Source of the DNA: Salinibacterium sp.
Lineage (GTDB): Bacteria > Actinomycetota > Actinomycetes > Actinomycetales > Microbacteriaceae
NCBI GenBank assembly: GCA_004297555.1
Contig: SCSV01000403.1
Coordinates: 1 to 6,482 of the forward strand
Direction: 5' to 3'
DNA: 6,482 bases
In this document: piece by piece, positions 1-4,577 of the stretch
Position numbering within the stretch: the stretch's first letter is position 1
Layout of the letters: every line of letters starts with the position of its first letter
Translations under genes and position numbers: made by a program
The notes under the pieces: model-generated
The model's database searches: none
What the model was told of the DNA's origin: nothing
What the model saw: the letters and a program-made list of their open reading frames with translations, nothing else

Positions 1-125
1 AGCGAGAAGCATCGAAGATCATTGCGGACAAGCGAGCGCGCCAGCAGTACTGGATCAACGTTGGTCTGACCGGGGCCTTAGTGGTCCTCGGAGTGATAAG
101 CGTGTTTGAGATCTGGCCCAGATAG
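1..125 (+). CDS. 3' end of an unidentified membrane-anchored protein
   Basis: The frame that starts at base 3 stays open from the left edge to a TAG at 123-125, giving the last 40 residues of a protein. The visible part begins with a charged, helical-looking stretch (REASKIIADKRARQQY). A hydrophobic segment of about 20 residues follows (from WINVGLTGALVVLGVI to about FEIW), and the protein ends Pro-Arg. This fits a C-terminal membrane helix with the basic side in the cytoplasm and almost nothing beyond the helix, either as a tail anchor or as the last helix of a larger membrane protein. I do not recognise the family and the rest lies outside the window. The frame is a plausible gene because codon third positions are fairly GC-rich and the hydrophobic segment is clean, but 40 residues are little evidence. 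It ends 76 nt before aroQ. Confidence 0.5.
   Translation, partial: REASKIIADKRARQQYWINVGLTGALVVLGVISVFEIWPR
111..123. repeat. Short perfect dyad at the end of the upstream gene
   Basis: ATCTGG (111-116) and CCAGAT (118-123) are exact inverted repeats separated by one base. They lie over the last codons and stop codon of the upstream gene, about 80 nt before aroQ. As RNA this could fold only as a 4-bp stem with a 5-nt loop and no U tract follows, so it is not a convincing terminator. It may be a chance palindrome or a small protein-binding site. Confidence 0.3.
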
Positions 126-188
126 ACAACTGTGCGGGAATTGCACTCTTCCGGCCACGCCTCCCGCGGCCCAGCAACACCGCCCCGG

Positions 189-194
189 TACACT
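189..194 (+). promoter_or_regulatory. Probable -10 box (TACACT) of aroQ
   Basis: TACACT fits the actinobacterial TANNNT -10 pattern. Seven bases separate it from the GTG at 202, so transcription would be expected to begin at or within a base or so of that codon, giving a leaderless aroQ mRNA. No -35 hexamer is recognisable at the usual distance; the nearest candidate, TTGCAC at 141-146, is much too far upstream. Absence of a clear -35 is common for this kind of promoter. The call is by pattern and spacing only. Confidence 0.55.
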
Positions 195-201
195 CGACAC
201 C

Positions 202-642
202 GTGACCAGCGTGCTCGTACTCAACGGCCCCAACCTCGGGCGGCTCGGCAGTCGTGAGCCCGACGTGTACGGCAGCGGCACCCTCGACGACCTGAAGGCA
301 CGGCTCGAAGAAGAGGCACCCAAGGGCCTGACCATTGACCTGCGGCAGACGGATGACGAAGCCGAGCTGATCGGGTGGCTGCACGAGGCCGTCGATACGG
401 CGACCCCGGTCATCCTGAATCCGGCCGCATTCACGCACTACTCCTACGCACTGAGGGATGCCGCCTCGCTCGTCACCAAGGCGGGCCTCCTGCTCATCGA
501 GGTGCACATCTCCAACCCGCACGCGCGCGAAGAGTTCCGGCACACGAGCGTCATCTCGGCCGTCGCGACCGGCGTGATCGCGGGCTTCGGGTTCGACTCG
601 TACTCGCTCGCCCTCGACCTCGTCGCCCGCAGGCTGGGCTAG
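202..642 (+). CDS. aroQ: 3-dehydroquinate dehydratase, type II
   Basis: This 146-residue cytosolic enzyme dehydrates 3-dehydroquinate to 3-dehydroshikimate, the third step of the shikimate pathway to aromatic amino acids. The length is typical of type II enzymes, which form dodecamers. The N-terminal signature LNGPNLGRLGSREPDVYG (residues 7-24) carries the flexible-lid Arg18 and the expected catalytic Tyr23. NPAAFTHYSYALRDA (73-87) holds the substrate-contacting Asn73 and His79. EVHISN (100-105) holds the catalytic His102, and Arg113 lies in EEFRHTS. The loop usually written NHEG in better-known relatives is DDEA here (51-54), which I take as a subfamily difference rather than a defect. GTG at 202 is chosen because the family signature starts just after it and a -10 box lies 7 bases upstream. 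The frame is open back to 106 but that part has no family similarity; GTG at 211 is a less likely alternative. There is no Shine-Dalgarno sequence, in keeping with leaderless translation. No other aro gene is in the window. Confidence 0.95.
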   Translation: MTSVLVLNGPNLGRLGSREPDVYGSGTLDDLKARLEEEAPKGLTIDLRQTDDEAELIGWLHEAVDTATPVILNPAAFTHYSYALRDAASLVTKAGLLLIEVHISNPHAREEFRHTSVISAVATGVIAGFGFDSYSLALDLVARRLG

Positions 643-646
643 CACG

Positions 647-652
647 TAGACT
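647..652 (+). promoter_or_regulatory. Probable -10 box (TAGACT) of efp
   Basis: TAGACT, a TANNNT hexamer, begins 5 bases after the aroQ stop codon. Transcription would start near 659-660 and give efp a leader of about 60 nt. No -35 hexamer stands out in the GC-rich end of aroQ. This would let efp be expressed separately from aroQ. Confidence 0.5.
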
Positions 653-664
653 CGCTAGTTGGTT

Positions 665-686
665 GCGGCGCGCTGCGCAAAGCCGC
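665..686 (+). other. GC-rich hairpin in the efp leader
   Basis: GCGGC (665-669) pairs with GCCGC (682-686), and GCG (670-672) pairs with CGC (676-678). This gives an 8-bp all-GC stem with loop CTG (673-675) and a three-A bulge (679-681) on the 3' side. It lies about 6 nt downstream of the transcription start inferred for efp and 22 nt after the aroQ stop. Competing folds exist, for example GGCGCG (667-672) with CGCGCC (684-689). There is no T run after it, so it is not an intrinsic terminator. A role in stabilising the 5' end of the efp mRNA is possible but unproven. Confidence 0.4.
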
Positions 687-718
687 GCCAGCCCCACGAA
701 CACACGAACGGAACGAAA

Positions 719-1282
719 ATGGCCTCAACCGCTGACATCAAGAACGGCGTCGTTCTCAACATGGACGGACAACTCTGGACGGTCATCGACTTCCAGCACG
801 TCAAGCCCGGCAAGGGCGGCGCTTTCGTGCGCACCAAGGTCAAGAACGTCATGAGCGGCAAGGTCGTCGACCGCACCTTCAACGCCGGCGCCAAGATCGA
901 GACCGAGACCGTCGATCGCGCCGACTTCCAGTACCTCTACAAAGACGGCGAGAACTTCGTCTTCATGGACCTCGGCAACTACGACCAGATCACCCTCGTA
1001 CCCGCCGCCGTCGGCGACGCCGCCAACTTCATGCTCGAGAACCAGAACGTGACCATTGCACTGCACGACGGCGCACCGCTGTACGTCGAACTGCCGGCAT
1101 CCGTCGTCCTCGAAATTACGTACACCGAGCCCGGCCTGCAAGGCGACCGCTCGACCGGCGGCACCAAGCCCGCGACCGTCGAGACCGGCTACCAGATTCA
1201 GGTGCCGCTGTTCATCGACCAGGGCACCAAGGTCAAGGTCGACACCCGCGACGGCAGCTACCTCGGCCGCGTAAACGACTAA
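719..1282 (+). CDS. efp: Translation elongation factor P
   Basis: EF-P binds between the P and E sites of a stalled ribosome and helps peptide-bond formation at runs of prolines. The 187-residue length matches the family. Three beta-barrel domains are expected at about 3-62, 67-125 and 130-186. The tip of domain I that reaches toward the P-site tRNA reads KPGKGGAFVRTK (29-40), so Lys32 is the residue that carries the modification in species that modify EF-P. The C-terminal signature region GYQIQVPLFIDQGTKVKVDT is intact. ATG at 719 is chosen because homologues begin around MASTADIKNG. A weak ribosome site, GGAA at 710-713, stands 5 bases before it; the frame is open back to 659 but that extension is not family-like. 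The gene has its own -10 box (647-652) and a structured leader. No EF-P modification enzyme (EpmA, EarP, YmfI types) is visible nearby, in line with reports that actinobacterial EF-P can act unmodified. nusB follows after 34 nt. Confidence 0.97.
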   Translation: MASTADIKNGVVLNMDGQLWTVIDFQHVKPGKGGAFVRTKVKNVMSGKVVDRTFNAGAKIETETVDRADFQYLYKDGENFVFMDLGNYDQITLVPAAVGDAANFMLENQNVTIALHDGAPLYVELPASVVLEITYTEPGLQGDRSTGGTKPATVETGYQIQVPLFIDQGTKVKVDTRDGSYLGRVND

Positions 1283-1303
1283 ACGGTGCTTCGATGACAC
1301 CGT
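1283..1303 (+). repeat. Inverted repeat between efp and nusB
   Basis: ACGGTG (1283-1288) and CACCGT (1298-1303) are exact inverted repeats around a 9-nt loop, beginning right after the efp stop codon. The 6-bp stem is modest and no T run follows, so it is not a convincing terminator. It could slow 3' decay or mildly attenuate efp-nusB read-through. nusB has neither a good -10 box nor a Shine-Dalgarno sequence in the remaining 13 bases (TACTTG at 1303-1308 lacks the final T). Confidence 0.3.
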
Positions 1304-1316
1304 ACTTGCGTGACCG

Positions 1317-1733
1317 ATGAGTGCTCGCACCAAAGCTCGCAAGCGCGCCCTCGACCTGCTTTATGGGGCGGATGTCCGGGGCGAGTCCATCAACGAAGCG
1401 CTCGCCGTCGAGACCGCCCGCGCCAACGCCGACGAGAAGCGCGCCTCCTCGTGGGACTACGCCCGCGAGATCGTCGTCGGCATCACCGAGCACGGCGACG
1501 AGATCGACGAACTCATCGAGACCTACTCCCAGGGCTGGGCGATCAACCGCATGCCCGCCATCGACCGCGCGCTGTTGCGCATCGGACTGTGGGAGATTCT
1601 GTACAACGACGACGTGCCCGACAGTGTTGCCATCGCTGAAGCGGTCGAATCCGCGCGCGTGCACAGCACCGAAGACTCGGCCGGTTTCGTGAATGGATTG
1701 CTCGGGCGCATCGCCGCCTCCCGCACTGTATGA
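1317..1733 (+). CDS. nusB: Transcription antitermination factor NusB
   Basis: NusB, usually with NusE (ribosomal protein S10), binds the boxA RNA of rRNA operons and prevents premature Rho-dependent termination. The 138-residue length is normal for this all-helical protein. The N-terminal basic helix SARTKARKRALDLLYGADVRG (residues 2-22, given here in part as ARTKARKRALDLLY) is the expected RNA-contact face. The central block with W74, N77-R78, D83-R84 and LLRIGLWEI (86-94) and the C-terminal FVNGLLGRI (124-132) are family hallmarks. ATG at 1317 is chosen because homologues begin two or three residues before the basic helix. An overlapping GTG at 1310 is in another frame and does not encode NusB. 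No Shine-Dalgarno sequence is visible, so translation may depend on read-through from efp or on a short or leaderless transcript. The last codons carry the -10 box of the pyr operon. Confidence 0.95.
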   Translation: MSARTKARKRALDLLYGADVRGESINEALAVETARANADEKRASSWDYAREIVVGITEHGDEIDELIETYSQGWAINRMPAIDRALLRIGLWEILYNDDVPDSVAIAEAVESARVHSTEDSAGFVNGLLGRIAASRTV

Positions 1734-1734
1734 T
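1729..1734 (+). promoter_or_regulatory. Probable -10 box (TATGAT) of the pyr operon
   Basis: TATGAT is a near-consensus -10 hexamer that includes the nusB stop codon TGA (1731-1733). The expected start of transcription is at about 1740-1742, only about 8 nt before the PyrR stem-loop. No -35 box is seen 16-18 bases upstream (the bases there read roughly GGCGCATC). A TG lies directly before the hexamer but is one base off the extended -10 position. The placement just upstream of the PyrR site supports the call. Confidence 0.65.
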
Positions 1735-1748
1735 TGCCCGAACAGACA

Positions 1749-1782
1749 TCCTTTAAGTTCCGTCCAGAGAGGCGGGGAAGGA
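1749..1782 (+). promoter_or_regulatory. PyrR-binding stem-loop masking the pyrR ribosome site
   Basis: The RNA here folds as TCCTT (1749-1753) with AAGGA (1778-1782), an internal bulge TAAG (1754-1757), then TTCCG (1758-1762) with CGGGG (1773-1777; two G-U pairs). A small upper stem with an apical AGAGA-type loop lies within 1763-1772. The core CCGTCCAGAGAGGC followed by GGGAAGG closely matches the PyrR-binding loop consensus known from Bacillus and mycobacterial pyr leaders, as I recall it. The 3' arm contains AAGGA of the pyrR Shine-Dalgarno sequence, so PyrR bound with UMP/UTP would be expected to block ribosome entry. No second hairpin or T run lies in the roughly 50-nt leader, which argues against transcription attenuation. 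This arrangement matches the translational repression reported for Mycobacterium smegmatis. Confidence 0.85.
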
Positions 1783-1785
1783 GGT
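1778..1785 (+). promoter_or_regulatory. Strong ribosome binding site of pyrR (AAGGAGGT)
   Basis: AAGGAGGT is an almost perfect Shine-Dalgarno sequence, with 5 bases between GGAGG and the ATG at 1790. Its first five bases are paired in the PyrR stem-loop, so it decides both the start of pyrR and the likely mode of control. Confidence 0.9.
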
Positions 1786-1789
1786 CAGA

Positions 1790-2317
1790 ATGACTGCACG
1801 CCAAGTGCTGCAGCAGGCTGATATCGCGCGGGCGTTGACTCGCATCTCTCACGAGATCCTTGAGTCCAATCGCGGCTCCTCCGATCTGGTTCTCCTCGGC
1901 ATTCCCACTCGCGGCGTGATTCTCGCCAAGCGCATCGCCGCGATCCTCGACAGCATCGAGCCGGGCGCGGGCACCGTCGGCTCCCTCGACGTCACGATGT
2001 ACCGCGACGACCTCGCCAAGAACCCCACCCGCGCGCCGGGCCCGACCGAGATTCCGGCCGGCGGCATCGACGGCAAAACGGTCATCCTCGTTGATGACGT
2101 GCTGTACTCCGGACGCACCATCCGGGCCGCCCTCGACGCGCTCAGCGACCTCGGTCGGCCGCGCGCCGTGCGCCTCGCTGCCCTCGTCGACCGCGGACAC
2201 CGCGAGCTGCCGATCCGCGCCGACTTCGTGGGCAAGAACCTGCCGACCGCCGCGGGCGAGCGCATCAACGTGCGCCTCCTCGAAATCGACCCGGTCGAGG
2301 AGGTGACGATCGAATGA
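1790..2317 (+). CDS. pyrR: PyrR, uridine-nucleotide-responsive RNA-binding regulator / uracil phosphoribosyltransferase
   Basis: PyrR senses UMP/UTP and binds the pyr mRNA leader. Many PyrR proteins also convert uracil and PRPP to UMP. The 175-residue length is typical. The type I phosphoribosyltransferase PRPP loop is clear at VILVDDVLYSGRT (residues 98-110) with the two acidic residues Asp102-Asp103. LLGIPTRGV (35-43) is the pyrophosphate-binding region and TMYRDDL (69-75) is the conserved strand and flexible-loop start. Basic residues typical of the RNA-binding face are present, including R72 and R109-R112. ATG at 1790 is set by the perfect ribosome site. The gene is first in the operon and its own translation should be autoregulated through the stem-loop at 1749-1782. 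Its stop overlaps the pyrB start (ATGA), and its last codons contain a strong Shine-Dalgarno for pyrB. Plain uracil phosphoribosyltransferase is less likely because of the leader and operon position. Confidence 0.95.
   Translation: MTARQVLQQADIARALTRISHEILESNRGSSDLVLLGIPTRGVILAKRIAAILDSIEPGAGTVGSLDVTMYRDDLAKNPTRAPGPTEIPAGGIDGKTVILVDDVLYSGRTIRAALDALSDLGRPRAVRLAALVDRGHRELPIRADFVGKNLPTAAGERINVRLLEIDPVEEVTIE
2299..2306 (+). promoter_or_regulatory. Strong ribosome binding site of pyrB inside pyrR (GGAGGTGA)
   Basis: GGAGGTGA is complementary over all 8 bases to the usual 3' end of 16S rRNA. It ends 7 bases before the pyrB ATG at 2314 and lies within the last codons of pyrR. It could support pyrB initiation in addition to coupling through the ATGA overlap, which bears on how completely PyrR repression reaches pyrB. 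Confidence 0.75.
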
Positions 2318-3261
2318 GGCACCTGCTCTCCACGAAAGACCTCACCCGCGATGCGGCCATCGCTCTGCTCGACACGGCAGAAGACATGGCGGATGTCGCC
2401 GATCGCGAGGTCAAGAAACTCCCGACCCTGCGCGGCAAGACCGTCGTCAACCTGTTCTTCGAGGACTCCACCCGCACCCGCGTCTCCTTCGAGGTCGCGG
2501 CCAAGCGCCTGAGCGCTGACGTGATCACGTTCAGCGCGAAAGGCTCGAGCGTCTCCAAGGGCGAGAGTCTCAAAGACACCGCGCAGACTCTCGCGGCGAT
2601 GGGGGCGGATGCCGTCGTCATCCGCCACTCCGCATCGGGCGCCCCGCGCGTGCTCGCCGACAGCGGCTGGATCGATGCCGGAATCGTGAACGCCGGGGAT
2701 GGCACGCACGAGCACCCCACCCAGGCACTTCTCGACGCCTTCACGATCCGCAAGCGACTGCATGGCGCCGCCTCGCGCGGCCGCGATCTCGACGGTGTGA
2801 CTGTCACGATCGTCGGCGACATCCTGCACTCCCGTGTCGCCCGCTCCAATCTCTGGCTGCTCACGGCACTCGGCGCGCACGTCAACTTCGTCGCTCCCGC
2901 AACCCTGCTTCCGGTGAGCACCGAGGGCTGGCCGGTCGAGCTGAGCTACGACCTCGACGAAGCGGTCGACGCCGGCCCCGACGTGATCATGATGCTGCGC
3001 ATTCAGGGCGAGCGGATGAACGCCGCCTTCTTCCCCAACGCACGCGAGTACAGCCGCCAGTGGGGCCTCGACGACGAGCGGGTCGCGCGATTGCCTGCGG
3101 CTAGCATTGTCATGCACCCGGGGCCGATGAACCGCGGCCTGGAGATTTCAGCTGGAGCCGCCGACTCACCCCGTTCGGCCGTGCTCGAGCAGGTAGCCAA
3201 CGGGGTTTCGACAAGGATGGCCGTGCTGTATCACCTTCTCTCTGGCGCGGTGGAGCTATGA
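2314..3261 (+). CDS. pyrB: Aspartate carbamoyltransferase catalytic subunit
   Basis: This cytosolic enzyme joins carbamoyl phosphate and L-aspartate to N-carbamoyl-aspartate, the committed step of pyrimidine synthesis. The 315-residue length is normal for a catalytic chain. The N-terminal carbamoyl-phosphate domain has FFEDSTRTRVSFE (48-60), with STRTR at 52-56, and the mobile loop SSVSKGES (78-85) donating Ser81 and Lys82 to the neighbouring active site of the trimer. RH (104-105) and HPTQALLD (134-141) complete that site. The aspartate domain has VGDILHSRVARSN (167-179), R229-Q231 and the closing loop HPGPMNRG (268-275). No regulatory-chain gene pyrI is present, so a simple trimer, possibly associated with PyrC, is expected. 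The start overlaps the pyrR stop by 4 bases and the stop overlaps pyrC by 4 bases, so translation is probably coupled on both sides. Confidence 0.97.
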   Translation: MRHLLSTKDLTRDAAIALLDTAEDMADVADREVKKLPTLRGKTVVNLFFEDSTRTRVSFEVAAKRLSADVITFSAKGSSVSKGESLKDTAQTLAAMGADAVVIRHSASGAPRVLADSGWIDAGIVNAGDGTHEHPTQALLDAFTIRKRLHGAASRGRDLDGVTVTIVGDILHSRVARSNLWLLTALGAHVNFVAPATLLPVSTEGWPVELSYDLDEAVDAGPDVIMMLRIQGERMNAAFFPNAREYSRQWGLDDERVARLPAASIVMHPGPMNRGLEISAGAADSPRSAVLEQVANGVSTRMAVLYHLLSGAVEL

Positions 3262-4577
3262 GCACCATGCGCGTCACGGGCGCAACCCTTCCCGATGGCA
3301 GCGGTGTCGACCTCTTCGTGGAGAACGGCGTCTTCGTGCCGACCGCACCGAAGGGCTCGACCCGCATCATCGACGCGAGCGGCCTGATCGCCCTGCCCGG
3401 TCTCGTCGACCTGCACACCCATCTGCGCGAGCCGGGCTTCGAGCACAGTGAGACCGTGCTCTCCGGCGGCCGCGCAGCAGCGATCGGCGGGTTCACCGCG
3501 GTCTTCGCCATGGCCAACACCATGCCCGTGCAAGACACCGCGGGTGTCGTCGAGCAAGTGCAATCGCTCGGTGAGCGCCACGGCTATGTCACGGTGCGGC
3601 CGATCGGCGCGGTCACCGCCGGCCTCGCGGGGGAGCAGCTCTCCGAGATCGGCGCGATGGCGACATCCCGCGCGCAAGTGCGCGTCTTCTCGGACGACGG
3701 ACTCTGCGTCTCGGATGCCCTCCTCATGCGCCGCGCGCTCGAATACGTGAAGACGTTCGGAGGTGTCGTCGCCCAGCACTCGCAAGAGCCACGGCTCACG
3801 ATCGGCGCCCAGATGAACGAGGGCGCGCTTTCGAGCGAGCTCGGTCTCACCGGCTGGCCCGCTGTCGCGGAGGAGTCGATCATCGCGCGCGACGTGCTGC
3901 TCGCTGAGCACGTCGGTGCGCGACTGCACGTCTGCCACATTTCGACGGCCGGCTCGGTCGATGTCATCCGCTGGGCGAAGGCCCGGGGCATCAAGGTCAC
4001 TGCGGAGGTCACGCCGCACCACCTGCTGCTCACCGAGGATCTGGCCGCGAGCTACGACTCGCGCTTCAAGGTCAACCCGCCGCTGCGCCGCGACGAGGAC
4101 GTACTCATGCTGCGCGAGGCTCTTGCCGACGGCACGATCGACATCGTCGCAACCGACCACGCCCCGCACCCGGTCGAGGCGAAGGATTGCGCCTGGGGCG
4201 AGGCCGCCAACGGCATGGTCGGCCTCGAATCAGCGCTGAGCGTTGTGCAGACCGCGGTCGTCGACACCGGCCTGATCGGCTGGAGCGATGTCGCCCGAGT
4301 GCTCTCCTCCAAGCCGGCCGAGATCGGCCTGCTCGATGGCTACGCCACCCCGTTCACCCCGGGCAGCCCCGCGAACTTCACGCTCTACGACCCGACCGCG
4401 AGCCGAGAGTTCGGCGTCGGCGATCTGCGCGGCAAGAGCGCCAACTCGCCCTACCTCGGCAGAACGCTCCCGGGTCGCGTCATCACGACAGTGCACAACG
4501 GATACCCCACCGTCATCGACGGCGAACTTCTCGATTCGGCGATTGTTGCCGAGAGTGCGGAGGCACATCGTGGATAG
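3258..4577 (+). CDS. pyrC: Dihydroorotase, class I
   Basis: This zinc amidohydrolase cyclises N-carbamoyl-aspartate to dihydroorotate. The 439-residue length and motifs fit class I (long) dihydroorotases. Metal ligands are visible in DLHTHLREPG (51-60; His53, His55), VFSDDG (143-148; the Asp that takes the place of the carboxylated lysine of class II), QHSQEPRL (173-180; His174), CHIST (226-230; His227) and ATDHAPH (298-304; Asp300). ANTMP (86-90) and KVNPPLR (271-277) form parts of the substrate site. ATG at 3258 overlaps the pyrB stop (ATGA). The only nearby GGAG (3252-3255) stands just 2 bases before it, so initiation probably depends on coupling. A second in-frame ATG at 3267 lies 11 bases from the same GGAG and would remove three residues. 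The C terminus overlaps the next gene by 8 bases. Confidence 0.96.
   Translation: MSTMRVTGATLPDGSGVDLFVENGVFVPTAPKGSTRIIDASGLIALPGLVDLHTHLREPGFEHSETVLSGGRAAAIGGFTAVFAMANTMPVQDTAGVVEQVQSLGERHGYVTVRPIGAVTAGLAGEQLSEIGAMATSRAQVRVFSDDGLCVSDALLMRRALEYVKTFGGVVAQHSQEPRLTIGAQMNEGALSSELGLTGWPAVAEESIIARDVLLAEHVGARLHVCHISTAGSVDVIRWAKARGIKVTAEVTPHHLLLTEDLAASYDSRFKVNPPLRRDEDVLMLREALADGTIDIVATDHAPHPVEAKDCAWGEAANGMVGLESALSVVQTAVVDTGLIGWSDVARVLSSKPAEIGLLDGYATPFTPGSPANFTLYDPTASREFGVGDLRGKSANSPYLGRTLPGRVITTVHNGYPTVIDGELLDSAIVAESAEAHRG
4559..4563 (+). promoter_or_regulatory. Ribosome binding site fixing the GTG start of the membrane protein gene
   Basis: GGAGG lies inside the end of pyrC, 6 bases before GTG at 4570. 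This strongly favours that GTG over the in-frame ATG at 4588, which has no comparable site and would cut into the membrane helix. Confidence 0.8.

Noticed and set aside
135..154. Possible terminator between the first gene and aroQ (GGAA at 137-140 with TTCC at 149-152)
   Set aside because: Four weak base pairs with an 8-nt loop and no T run do not make a terminator.
106..201. Upstream extension of aroQ to a TTG at 106
   Set aside because: It would overlap the end of the preceding gene, adds 32 residues without similarity to dehydroquinases, and runs through the probable -10 box.
659..718. Upstream extension of efp to a TTG at 659
   Set aside because: EF-P homologues start at the MASTADIKNG region; the extra 20 residues would be read from the hairpin leader.
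1283..1303. Inverted repeat after efp as an intrinsic terminator
   Set aside because: The stem is only 6 bp with a 9-nt loop and no T run; it is kept as a low-confidence repeat instead.
1303..1308. TACTTG as a -10 box for nusB
   Set aside because: It lacks the final T of TANNNT, the most conserved position along with the initial TA, and no other promoter part supports it.
1849..3117. Open frame of 422 codons on the - strand opposite pyrR and pyrB
   Set aside because: It mirrors two unmistakable genes, its composition is that of an antisense reading of GC-rich codons, and it shows no family motif or ribosome site.
3231..4169. Open frame of 312 codons on the - strand opposite pyrC
   Set aside because: It is rich in Arg, Asp, Val and His from reverse reading of GC-rich codons, with no recognisable domain; pyrC accounts for the conservation on the other strand.
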